Positions 1 through 6,041 of a stretch of 7,384 nucleotides of DNA are shown here, in pieces. Position numbers and translations under genes: made by a program. Location: NCBI GenBank assembly GCA_026388595.1, contig JAPLJM010000273.1, forward strand, positions 1-7,384, in the 5' to 3' direction. Source of the stretch: Deltaproteobacteria bacterium. GTDB lineage: Bacteria; Desulfobacterota; Syntrophia; Syntrophales; Fen-1087. Under the pieces are notes generated by a model that was not told the DNA's origin, searched no databases, and saw only the letters and a program-made list of their open reading frames with translations. Within the stretch, counting starts at the first letter, position 1, and each line of letters opens with the position of its first letter.

Positions 1-1749
1 CTGCTGGCCATCGGCTGGAACGGCATGCAGAGCCACCAGATTCCCCAGGCGCCGCGGCAGCTCCTGCAGTTGTCCAAAGACCCTGAAAAGCTCCTCATCG
101 TCATCGATCCACGGTTGTCCGAGACGGCCAAAATCGCCGATATCCATCTGCCCATCCGCCCCGGAACGGATGCCCTGTTGCTGCGCGCCATGATTGCCAT
201 TATTCTCGAGGAAGGTTGGGAGAACCAAAACTATCTTGAAAACCACACATCGGGATTTGACAGGATCAAACCCCTGTTCACCGGTTTTGACTGCCGCGAG
301 GCCGTCCGGACCTGCCACCTCGACTTTGACCGGGTCCGCGAGCTCTGCCGCCTCTTTGCCACCCGGAAATCCTGCCTGCGCAACGACTTGGGTGTTTTCA
401 TGAATCGCCACAGTGCTGTATCCTCTTATTTGGAAGTGATCCTGCTGGCGATCTGCGGGCGGATCGGCGTCCGCGGCGGCAATGTCTTCCCCGGGCATCT
501 GATGCCCATCGGCGCCCATTCCGATGAACGGAATCCCAAGACCTGGCGGACTCTCGCCACGAACCTTCCGCCCGTTACGGGGGTTTTTCCACCCAACGCG
601 ATGCCGGAGGAGATTCTGTCCGACCATCCGGAACGCCTGCGAGCCGTGCTCGTCTCAGGATCCAACCCCCTGCGCTCCTTCGCGGACACAACGGCTTACG
701 AAAAAGCCTTCAAGCGCCTGGATCTCCTGGTCACGGTGGAGCTGGCCATGACGGAAACAGCAGTTCTGTCCCACTATATCCTTCCTTCCCGATCCGGCTA
801 TGAATCCTGGGATGCGGCCTTTTTCGCTCTGACTTTCCCCGAGATCTTTTTTCAGATGCGGCGGCCCATCATCGAGGCGGAAGGGGAGCCCCTGGAACTG
901 GGCGAAATTCACCTCCGACTGGCAGATCGGATGGGATTGATCCAGTCCATCCCCAACAGCCTTTATAAAGCGGCGGAAGAAGGCCATGCCGCCTTTGGTC
1001 TGGCCCTGATGGATTATGTCCAGAAGGAGCCTGCGGCCATGAAGGCCATGCCCTTTGTCCTGGGCAAAACCCTGGGCAAAGCCATGGGATCGGTTCATCT
1101 GGCCTCCCTTTGGGGGCTTCTGCAGACCGTGCCGAAGAACTTTCGAAAGAACGCCGTCCGGGCCGGGTTTTCGCCGGGAATGGGCCTGGGTGAAGAACTG
1201 TTCCAAAAGATCCTGGATCATCCCGAAGGCCTCTGGATCGGTCAGGTCGATCCGGATAATAATTTTGAGCAGCTTCATACGGAGGACGGCAAGATCAATC
1301 TGCTGATCCCGGAGCTACTCGAGGAACTCCAAAGCATCGACGCTGCGAACGAAGAGGCGGCCTTGACAACAGATCCGGGGTTTCCCCTGGTCCTCATGGC
1401 GGGACGTCATTTTTCTATGAACGCAAACACCTTGATGCGCAATCCCGCCTGGAATCAAGGCAAGCGTGCCTGCACCCTGACCATGCATCCCACGGATGCC
1501 GAAGCGCTGAACATGATGGATGGCCAGATGGTCCGGGTGACGACGGAAGCAGGCACCCTGGAGATCGAACTGGAGATTACGGACACGGCGCGAAAAGGTC
1601 ATGTGGTCATTCCCCATGGTTTCGGCATGGTCTATGACGGCAAGGCCTATGGGGTAAATGTGAACCGTCTGACGAAAAACACACACCGGGACTGGCTGGG
1701 TACGCCCATGCACCGGTATGTGCCCTGTCGTGTAGAAGCCCTGTCTTGA
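1..1749 (+). CDS. Molybdopterin (bis-MGD) oxidoreductase, catalytic subunit, 5'-truncated by window edge
   Basis: The frame is open from base 1, so the visible 582 residues are the C-terminal part of a larger protein; the ATG at 25 is internal. The segment WNGMQSHQIPQAPR followed by VIDPRLSETAKIADIHLPIRPG is the MGD-binding signature of the DMSO-reductase/formate-dehydrogenase superfamily. The C-terminal molybdopterin-dinucleotide-binding domain begins near visible residue 459 (LMAGRHFSMNANTLMRNP) and includes LTMHPTDAEALNMMDGQMVRV and a late IPHGFG. The N-terminal [4Fe-4S] ligands and the Mo/W ligand (Cys, Sec or Ser) lie outside the window, so the substrate cannot be read; the enzyme could be FdhA-like or an unassigned family member. 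No Tat signal can be judged. It ends 13 nt before the zinc-ribbon gene and probably heads or belongs to the operon running to the sigma-54 regulator. The superfamily is certain; the reaction is unknown. Confidence 0.93.
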   Translation: MLAIGWNGMQSHQIPQAPRQLLQLSKDPEKLLIVIDPRLSETAKIADIHLPIRPGTDALLLRAMIAIILEEGWENQNYLENHTSGFDRIKPLFTGFDCREAVRTCHLDFDRVRELCRLFATRKSCLRNDLGVFMNRHSAVSSYLEVILLAICGRIGVRGGNVFPGHLMPIGAHSDERNPKTWRTLATNLPPVTGVFPPNAMPEEILSDHPERLRAVLVSGSNPLRSFADTTAYEKAFKRLDLLVTVELAMTETAVLSHYILPSRSGYESWDAAFFALTFPEIFFQMRRPIIEAEGEPLELGEIHLRLADRMGLIQSIPNSLYKAAEEGHAAFGLALMDYVQKEPAAMKAMPFVLGKTLGKAMGSVHLASLWGLLQTVPKNFRKNAVRAGFSPGMGLGEELFQKILDHPEGLWIGQVDPDNNFEQLHTEDGKINLLIPELLEELQSIDAANEEAALTTDPGFPLVLMAGRHFSMNANTLMRNPAWNQGKRACTLTMHPTDAEALNMMDGQMVRVTTEAGTLEIELEITDTARKGHVVIPHGFGMVYDGKAYGVNVNRLTKNTHRDWLGTPMHRYVPCRVEALS

Positions 1750-1762
1750 ATGCGGAGAGATG

Positions 1763-1963
1763 ATGACCGTGTCTGTGTCTTATCTGATCTGCCCGGAATG
1801 CGCCTACGCCACAAATGACAGGAACAAAAAGTTTTGCGAATACTGCCGGACGGAGCTCCTGCATCAATGTCCGATCTGTTCCAGCCCCATTCAAGAAGAA
1901 AAGGCGATTTACTGCCGGGAATGTGGCTTAAAATTAAGGATATCCATTACACCCATTCAATAG
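1763..1963 (+). CDS. Small double zinc-ribbon protein
   Basis: A 66-residue protein with four CxxC knuckles, C10/C13, C25/C28, C36/C39 and C51/C54 (CPEC, CEYC, CPIC, CREC). This is the layout of a double zinc ribbon (DZR-type) that binds two Zn ions. There is no membrane segment or signal peptide, so it is probably cytoplasmic. Two adjacent ATGs exist (1760 and 1763). GGAG at 1754-1757 is better spaced for 1763, and the two options differ by one Met. It sits 13 nt after the molybdoenzyme and 12 nt before the SGNH hydrolase, so it is probably co-transcribed. Such ribbons usually serve protein or nucleic-acid contacts. No specific role can be read, although the position suggests a partner or maturation factor of the neighbouring oxidoreductase (inference). 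Confidence 0.85.
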   Translation: MTVSVSYLICPECAYATNDRNKKFCEYCRTELLHQCPICSSPIQEEKAIYCRECGLKLRISITPIQ

Positions 1964-1975
1964 AGAGAGCTTCTC

Positions 1976-2584
1976 GTGATATTGAAACCTTCTAAAACCA
2001 TCGAAAGACTGAAGTCCGGCGCCCCGGTGATGATTGCCGCGATCGGCGATTCGCTCACCAGCGGCTGGATGGCCCGGAAAGGTTATCTGGACTTCCTTCA
2101 GGAAATGCTGCAGGCCCAGTATCCGGACAGTCGGTTTTCCATCTTCGGCAGCGGTGTACCGGGGGATACGGCGGATTTTGGGCTCTACCGCGTGCAGGCC
2201 GACGTGCTCGACCAGGAACCCGACTGCGTTTTCATCCAGTATGCCATCAACGACGCCGGATACGGCTTTACGGTCAGCCAGTTCAGGGGCAATATTCAGG
2301 GCATCATCGAAAAGATCCGCAAGGCCGGTGACGCCGAAATCATTCTTGTAACCTCCGGTCATCTCGGGGATCATGGGGAAAACGACTTTGTGGAGGAATA
2401 TTACCGTCAGCTTGAGGAACTGGGGGACGCCTATGGCCTGCCCGTAGCCCGGGTTCACGCGTACTGGAAGGAGAAAATCGATGCGGGTGTTGATTTCCGG
2501 TCGCTGGTGCAGTATGATCTCGTACACCCCACCGTGGCCGGTTACCGGCTCATGGCGGAAGCGATCATGAAGCTTTTTTCATGA
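1976..2584 (+). CDS. SGNH/GDSL-family hydrolase (esterase/lipase-like)
   Basis: A 202-residue protein with the SGNH blocks in order: GDSLTSG at residues 24-30 (nucleophile S26), a block II-like GSGVPGDTA with G63 as likely oxyanion residue, block III AIND at 90-93 (N92), and block V DLVHP with D181 and H184 completing the triad. Length is normal for single-domain TAP/arylesterase-type members. The family hydrolyses ester or thioester bonds; the substrate is not predictable. There is no signal peptide, so it is probably cytoplasmic, unlike the periplasmic TesA/TAP enzymes. The start is GTG at 1976, 12 nt after the zinc-ribbon stop and after a purine-rich GAGAGAG stretch. A TTG at 1982 is an alternative. 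The next gene starts 10 nt after the stop, consistent with an operon. Why a hydrolase sits between a molybdoenzyme and an EBP is unclear. Confidence 0.9.
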   Translation: MILKPSKTIERLKSGAPVMIAAIGDSLTSGWMARKGYLDFLQEMLQAQYPDSRFSIFGSGVPGDTADFGLYRVQADVLDQEPDCVFIQYAINDAGYGFTVSQFRGNIQGIIEKIRKAGDAEIILVTSGHLGDHGENDFVEEYYRQLEELGDAYGLPVARVHAYWKEKIDAGVDFRSLVQYDLVHPTVAGYRLMAEAIMKLFS

Positions 2585-2594
2585 GGGATATTCG

Positions 2595-3938
2595 ATGTTG
2601 ATCAAGCAGAGGGATATCATTCTGGATTCGATTGCCGACGGTGTTTTCACCGTGGACCATCAATGGCGGATTACATCTTTTAACCGGGCCGCTGAGAAGA
2701 TCACCGGCGTAACCCGTGAAGCTGCGATCGGTCAACAATGCCGGGATGTCCTGAAAGCGGAAATCTGTGAAAAAAGCTGCTGCCTGCAGAAGACCATGCA
2801 GACCGGCGAACCGATTGCCAATAAAACCGTGTATATCGTCAACGCGCAGGGGCAGCGCCTTTCCATCAGCATCTCCACGGCCCTGCTGAAGGATGAAAGG
2901 GGCGCCGTCATCGGCGCCGTTGAAACCTTCCGGGATATGAGCATCGAGGAAACGCTCCGCAAGACCATCGAAGAAACCTATTCCTTTGAGGACATTGTTT
3001 CCAAAAACCATCGGATGCACCAGTTGTTCAGCATTCTGCCCGATGTGGCCAACAGCACCAGCACTGTCCTGATCGAGGGAGAAAGCGGCACAGGCAAGGA
3101 ACTTTTTGCCAGAGCCATCCATCAACTGAGTCCCAGGAAAGACAAACCGTTCATTGCCGTCAACTGTGGCGCCTTGCCGGACACCCTGCTCGAGTCCGAA
3201 CTATTTGGATATAAGGCCGGCGCCTTTACGGATGCGAAAAAAGATAAGCCGGGCCGTTTCAAGCAGGCGGAGAAAGGAACCCTTTTTCTGGACGAAATCG
3301 GTGATATTTCAGCAGCCATGCAGGTCAGGCTCCTCCGGGTGCTTCAGGAAAAAACCTACGAGCCCCTCGGGTCCATTGAAAGCACGAAGGCAGATGTTCG
3401 CATCATCGCCGCCACCAATAAAAAACTGGCCGATCTCATCAAGGAAGGAAAATTTCGGGAAGACCTCTATTACCGGATCAATGTCATGCGGCTCGCATTG
3501 CCGCGTCTGCGGGAAAGAATGGAAGACCTGCCGCTTCTGGTTGCACATTTCATCCAGCACCTGAACGCCGTTCAAAATAAAGACATCACCGGCGTCACAG
3601 ATGAGGCCCTGGCCTGTCTGATGTCTCATGACTATCCCGGCAACATCAGGGAACTGGAAAATATTCTGGAGAGAGCCTTTATCCTGTGCAAAGCCGAAAT
3701 GATCGAGCCGCATCATTTACCCGAATCCCTGTGTATAAAAATGGCGGACAACGACGGGCAGCCTCTTGAGACCCTATCCATGAAGGATATGGAAGCCATA
3801 TTTCTTACCAATGCATTACGTAGAAACGACTGGAGCCGTCTGAAGACAGCCCGGCAACTGGGCATGCACAAAAGCACTCTCTTCAGAAAAATCAAAGCGC
3901 TGCACATCCAGATTCCGAAGACAGGCGACCGTTCATAG
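2595..3938 (+). CDS. PAS domain-containing sigma-54-dependent transcriptional activator (EBP)
   Basis: A 447-residue activator of sigma-54 RNA polymerase. An N-terminal PAS domain (about residues 5-115) carries C49, C58, C62 and C63. A short linker follows (116-135), then the AAA+ domain (about 133-370) with Walker A GESGTGKE (162-169), the sigma-54 contact loop as GAFTDA (209-214) rather than GAFTGA, Walker B TLFLDEIGD (229-237), and the late PGNIRELEN segment (348-356). A Fis-type helix-turn-helix is at the C terminus (about 395-437, TARQLGMHKSTLFRKIK). There is no response-regulator receiver domain, so the PAS domain is the likely signal input. The start ATG is supported by GAGGG at 2583-2587 overlapping the previous stop. 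The gene closes the upstream cluster. A sigma-54 promoter at 5173 is a plausible target, by analogy with DVU2106 and the orp operons of Desulfovibrio vulgaris. Confidence 0.95.
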   Translation: MLIKQRDIILDSIADGVFTVDHQWRITSFNRAAEKITGVTREAAIGQQCRDVLKAEICEKSCCLQKTMQTGEPIANKTVYIVNAQGQRLSISISTALLKDERGAVIGAVETFRDMSIEETLRKTIEETYSFEDIVSKNHRMHQLFSILPDVANSTSTVLIEGESGTGKELFARAIHQLSPRKDKPFIAVNCGALPDTLLESELFGYKAGAFTDAKKDKPGRFKQAEKGTLFLDEIGDISAAMQVRLLRVLQEKTYEPLGSIESTKADVRIIAATNKKLADLIKEGKFREDLYYRINVMRLALPRLRERMEDLPLLVAHFIQHLNAVQNKDITGVTDEALACLMSHDYPGNIRELENILERAFILCKAEMIEPHHLPESLCIKMADNDGQPLETLSMKDMEAIFLTNALRRNDWSRLKTARQLGMHKSTLFRKIKALHIQIPKTGDRS

Positions 3939-3941
3939 CTG

Positions 3942-3954
3942 GTCGCATAAATGC
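3942..3954 (+). promoter_or_regulatory. Copy 1 of intergenic motif GTCGCAWWAWTGC (possible operator)
   Basis: GTCGCATAAATGC lies just after the EBP stop codon. It matches 11 of 13 positions of the minus-strand copy at 5072-5084 and 10 of 13 of the copy at 5036-5048. Its core GCATAAATGC is a near-palindrome. The function is inferred only; it could be a binding site of the adjacent EBP upstream of the sulfurtransferase gene. Confidence 0.3.
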
Positions 3955-4094
3955 TACCCCGCAACCCAATCGTAAGATAAAGGCAAAACAGCCTGATTTC
4001 GTAACCGCCTTATATTCCTGAATAGTTACCATTATTTCTGCTTTTGATGTTCGATGGCATGAATCGTGATGCGCTATACAGTAACCAGTCAATG

Positions 4095-4103
4095 AAAGGA
4101 GGG
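4095..4103 (+). promoter_or_regulatory. Strong ribosome-binding site deciding the sulfurtransferase start
   Basis: AAAGGAGGG lies 6 nt before the ATG at 4110. It selects this start over the in-frame TTG at 4044, which has no comparable site and would put 22 residues ahead of the signal peptide. Confidence 0.85.
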
Positions 4104-4109
4104 AACACC

Positions 4110-5006
4110 ATGCGAAGACAATATTTAATCAAGACAATTTTATTGGCTTTTTTTTTCCTCGTACTGCCGGAAATCGGATTTGCGCGGGATATCTCACCTG
4201 TCGTTTCCACCGATTGGCTGGATGCAAATTTGGCCAATCCCAGGTTGACGGTTCTGGACGTCCGAAAGGTTGAAGAATACCGGGAAGGTCATATCCCCGG
4301 GGCCGTAAGCGCCTTTTACGGATCCTGGGCCTTCAAGAAGGGCGAATTGTATACGGAGATGCCGGACTTGGATGACCTGTTTGAACTGATCGGTTGTGTC
4401 GGAGTCGATTTTAACTCCTTGATTGTTGTCGTGGGCAAGACGGATACGCCAAGGGAGAGCTATCACAGCGGTCGTGTGGCCTGCACCCTGCTATATGCGG
4501 GGATTGAAAACGTGGCCATTCTCGATGGCGGCTACAACAAGTGGACCAGAGAAAAGAAGGCTTTGTCCACCGCCACCGCAGATGTTTTCGAAATGCCCTT
4601 TACGGGAAAAGTCAACACGGCGATGATTGCCGACAAGGAATACGTAGGTCGCCGTCTGGGGAAGGTTCTCCTTCTCGATGTCCGGGAACCGGATATTTTC
4701 TCAGGAAAGAGAAAGTTGGACTGCATCGCCAAGTTCGGACATATGCCAGGCGCCATCAACCTCCCCACATCCTGCGCCTTCAATGACGACGGCACATTCA
4801 AGAGCAAAGAGGCCCTGGCCGTGATTGCTGAAATCGCTACCGGGAAGGACCGTTCAAGGGAAATTGTCACTTATTGCGACACAGGCCAGTGTTGCCCCAC
4901 CTGGTCATACCTGCTTAAAGAACTGCTCGGGTACAGTAATGTCCGGGTTTATGACGGTGCCATGCAGGAATGGACCCAGGATCCCCGGGCAGTGATGGTG
5001 AAGTAA
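4110..5006 (+). CDS. Exported tandem-rhodanese sulfurtransferase
   Basis: A 298-residue protein beginning with a classical signal peptide (basic MRRQYLIK, hydrophobic ILLAFFFLVL, likely cleavage near GFA/RD at 25/26), so it acts outside the cytoplasm, probably in the periplasm. Two rhodanese domains follow. The N-terminal one (about 30-150, with VLDVRKVEEYREGHIPGA and ILDGGYNKW) has no cysteine at the catalytic position and should be structural. The C-terminal one (about 170-298, LLDVREPDIF, GHMPGAIN, VYDGAMQEW) carries the active-site loop at C256 in CDTGQCC, with two further vicinal cysteines, C261 and C262. The family transfers sulfane sulfur, e.g. from thiosulfate or polysulfide to thiol or cyanide acceptors. 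The gene stands alone, with a 171 nt leader and a terminator-like hairpin after it. No clear promoter was found upstream. Sulfur supply to the neighbouring metal-sulfur cofactor system is an appealing but untested idea, weakened by the export signal. Confidence 0.92.
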   Translation: MRRQYLIKTILLAFFFLVLPEIGFARDISPVVSTDWLDANLANPRLTVLDVRKVEEYREGHIPGAVSAFYGSWAFKKGELYTEMPDLDDLFELIGCVGVDFNSLIVVVGKTDTPRESYHSGRVACTLLYAGIENVAILDGGYNKWTREKKALSTATADVFEMPFTGKVNTAMIADKEYVGRRLGKVLLLDVREPDIFSGKRKLDCIAKFGHMPGAINLPTSCAFNDDGTFKSKEALAVIAEIATGKDRSREIVTYCDTGQCCPTWSYLLKELLGYSNVRVYDGAMQEWTQDPRAVMVK

Positions 5007-5035
5007 GAAAGCTTGATCCCTTCCAATACCCTTAA

Positions 5036-5048
5036 GTCGCAATATTGC
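5036..5048 (+). promoter_or_regulatory. Copy 2 of motif GTCGCAWWAWTGC (possible upstream activator site)
   Basis: GTCGCAATATTGC contains the perfect 10-bp palindrome GCAATATTGC (5039-5048). It lies about 130 bp upstream of the -24 box at 5174, a normal distance for an EBP enhancer site. Assignment to the EBP at 2595-3938 is inference. Confidence 0.35.
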
Positions 5049-5071
5049 AATCATCAGACAGAAAAATGAGA

Positions 5072-5084
5072 GCAATAATGCGAC
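5072..5084 (-). promoter_or_regulatory. Copy 3 of motif GTCGCAWWAWTGC, minus strand (possible upstream activator site)
   Basis: Read on the minus strand this is GTCGCATTATTGC, differing from copy 2 at one position. Its core is centred 33 bp from that of copy 2, about three helical turns, and about 97 bp upstream of the -24 box. Paired sites of this spacing are common for sigma-54 activators. The alternative is that the match exists only because the two copies form a terminator stem. Confidence 0.35.
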
Positions 5085-5172
5085 TTTTTGTATTTCATGG
5101 CATTACGCTGTTCAAAAGCATCCATTCAATATAGCGCGGGATTCCCGTTTTTTAATCAAATCCGACATCCGC

Positions 5173-5187
5173 TGGCACAGAAGCTGC
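5173..5187 (+). promoter_or_regulatory. Sigma-54 (-24/-12) promoter for the ORP-like operon
   Basis: TGGCAC, 5 nt, CTGC. The invariant GG (5174-5175) and GC (5186-5187) doublets have the required spacing, and the -24 hexamer is a perfect match to TGGCAC. The expected transcription start is near 5198-5199, just upstream of AGAGG (5200-5204) and the ATG at 5213. This matches known sigma-54 control of orp operons in Desulfovibrio vulgaris and the presence of an EBP gene nearby. Confidence 0.85.
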
Positions 5188-5212
5188 GATGCGCCTTGCA
5201 GAGGTTCTTCCC

Positions 5213-5620
5213 ATGAAAATCGCCATACCGGTCTGCGGCAATCGAGTTTCTACGGTTTTTGATGCGGCGGAGGAACTCCTGATGATTGAAAACAATCCGG
5301 GAGCTGCGCCGGTACAGTCAAGAACATTCTGGAGAGAAGACACCCTGATTGCCAGGGCCGCCCGGATCAGGGAATTGGGTGCTCAGGTTCTCATCTGCGG
5401 CGCCCTGTCGGAGGTGGTGAAACGCATGCTGGAAGCCGCCGGCATCCGGGTGATTCCCTTTATCCGGGGAACCGCCGATGAAGTGTTTGAGGCCTTTTGC
5501 AAGGGAAAGCTGAGCAGGGAACGGTTTTTCCTGCCGGGATGTGCTCCTTGCGAAGGACAGGGGGAGCATCACCGGCGACACCGTGGACATTGCAAAACAG
5601 GAGGGAAAGGAAGGCCATGA
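5213..5620 (+). CDS. NifX/NafY-type (dinitrogenase Fe-Mo cofactor family) protein with Cys/His-rich tail
   Basis: A 135-residue protein whose first about 108 residues form the ribonuclease-H-like fold of the NifB/NifX/NafY cofactor-binding family: MKIAIPVCGNRVSTVFD at the start, ELGAQVLICGALS at about 55-66, then LEAAGIRVIPFIRGTADEV. Members bind or carry Mo-Fe or other metal-sulfur clusters. C8, C62 and C96 lie in the domain. The tail after FFLPGC (C110) adds C113, then HH (119-120), H123, H126 and C127 and may bind metal. The ATG at 5213 is chosen because AGAGG (5200-5204) precedes it with 8 nt spacing. The in-frame ATG at 5189 lies upstream of the expected sigma-54 transcription start. The stop overlaps the next start (ATGA, 5617-5620), suggesting coupled translation. 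It is first in the operon, like the small NifX-like proteins of the ORP system; exact orthology cannot be settled by eye. Confidence 0.9.
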   Translation: MKIAIPVCGNRVSTVFDAAEELLMIENNPGAAPVQSRTFWREDTLIARAARIRELGAQVLICGALSEVVKRMLEAAGIRVIPFIRGTADEVFEAFCKGKLSRERFFLPGCAPCEGQGEHHRRHRGHCKTGGKGRP

Positions 5621-5979
5621 AGATTGCGGTCACATCGACAGGAAATCAGTCGGCAAGTGCGATGGATACCCGGTTCGGACGGACCCGGTGGTTTATGGTC
5701 ACCGATCCGGAAGCGGAGGCGTGGGAAGCCCATGCCAACGAACAGAACATGAACGCCGCCCAGGGAGCCGGGATTCAGGCGGCCCAGCGGCTGGTCAATC
5801 TGGGCGTGGAGGCGGTCATTACAGGCCACGTGGGGCCGAAAGCCTTCCGGATACTGAAAGCCGCCGGCATCGGCATATTTTTCTGCGAAGGGGGAACGGT
5901 AGAGGAGTCCCTGCGTCTTTACAAAGAGGATCGTTTAAGCCAGGCGGATCAGGCTGATGTGGAAGGACACTGGGCATGA
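5617..5979 (+). CDS. NifX/NafY-type cofactor-binding protein, orange-protein-like
   Basis: A 120-residue single-domain member of the dinitrogenase Fe-Mo cofactor family, about the size of the 12 kDa orange protein of Desulfovibrio. Family marks are MKIAVTSTGN, MDTRFGRTRWFMVTD (16-30), GVEAVITGHVGPKAFRILKAAG (63-84) and the terminal VEGHW (115-119). C90 is the only cysteine, so any cluster would not be held by a conventional Cys set; the D. gigas orange protein likewise binds its Mo-Cu cluster non-covalently. The start at 5617 is supported by AAAGG/GGAAGG (5606-5614) and the ATGA overlap with the preceding gene. An upstream ATG at 5497 in the same frame would run 120 nt into that gene and is not credible. 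The role inferred is cofactor carrier or storage in an ORP-like complex with the MinD-type ATPases downstream. Confidence 0.9.
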   Translation: MKIAVTSTGNQSASAMDTRFGRTRWFMVTDPEAEAWEAHANEQNMNAAQGAGIQAAQRLVNLGVEAVITGHVGPKAFRILKAAGIGIFFCEGGTVEESLRLYKEDRLSQADQADVEGHWA

Positions 5980-6041
5980 ATCGATAGCAACCGTTTTTTC
6001 GATTTTCTCGGAATACAAAAAATACGAAAGGAGTTCATTCT

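Larger units (their letters stand above)
5034..5089 (+). terminator. Large inverted repeat with T-tract, probable intrinsic terminator
   Basis: The left arm AAGTCGCAATATTGC (5034-5048) pairs with GCAATAATGCGACTT (5072-5086) at 14 of 15 positions across a 23 nt loop. The right arm ends in a T-run (5085-5089). It lies 27 nt after the sulfurtransferase stop and before the sigma-54 promoter, where a terminator is expected. The stem is AT-rich and the loop large, so termination may be weak. The same arms could instead or also be paired protein-binding sites. Confidence 0.55.

Noticed and set aside
1060..1084. Short tandem repeat CCTGGGCAAA x2 in the molybdoenzyme gene
   Set aside because: It encodes LGKTLGKA in frame and is only two copies; no sign of function or slippage.
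655..1278. 207-codon open frame on the minus strand inside the molybdoenzyme gene
   Set aside because: It is the complement of a strongly conserved coding sequence and its translation shows no domain; a shadow of the high-GC gene.
1934..2527. 197-codon open frame on the minus strand inside the SGNH hydrolase gene
   Set aside because: The plus strand has all SGNH motifs; the antisense translation is unrecognisable.
3925..3946. GCGACC / GGTCGC inverted repeat over the EBP stop codon as a terminator
   Set aside because: Only a 6-bp stem with a 10-nt loop and no T-tract; part of it overlaps motif copy 1, which is the more economical explanation.
4055..4072. TGGCAT ... TGATGC upstream of the sulfurtransferase as a second sigma-54 promoter
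   Set aside because: The GG and GC doublets are three bases too far apart; at the correct spacing the -12 element reads GTGAT, without the GC.
4044..4109. TTG start at 4044 adding 22 residues to the sulfurtransferase
   Set aside because: No ribosome-binding site there, and the extension would precede a typical signal peptide; the ATG at 4110 has a near-ideal site.
5137..5153. CGGG-ATT-CCCG followed by six T as a second intrinsic terminator
   Set aside because: The stem is only 4 bp and it lies just 20 nt upstream of the -24 box; too weak to call without data.
5154..5166. AATCAA followed by 7 nt as an IHF site between enhancer and promoter
   Set aside because: The TTR half of the IHF consensus is missing (GAC instead) and the site abuts the -24 box.
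5497..5616. Upstream ATG at 5497 for the second NifX-like gene
   Set aside because: It would overlap the first NifX-like gene by 120 nt and add residues unlike the family; MKIAVTSTGN at 5617 is the standard N terminus.
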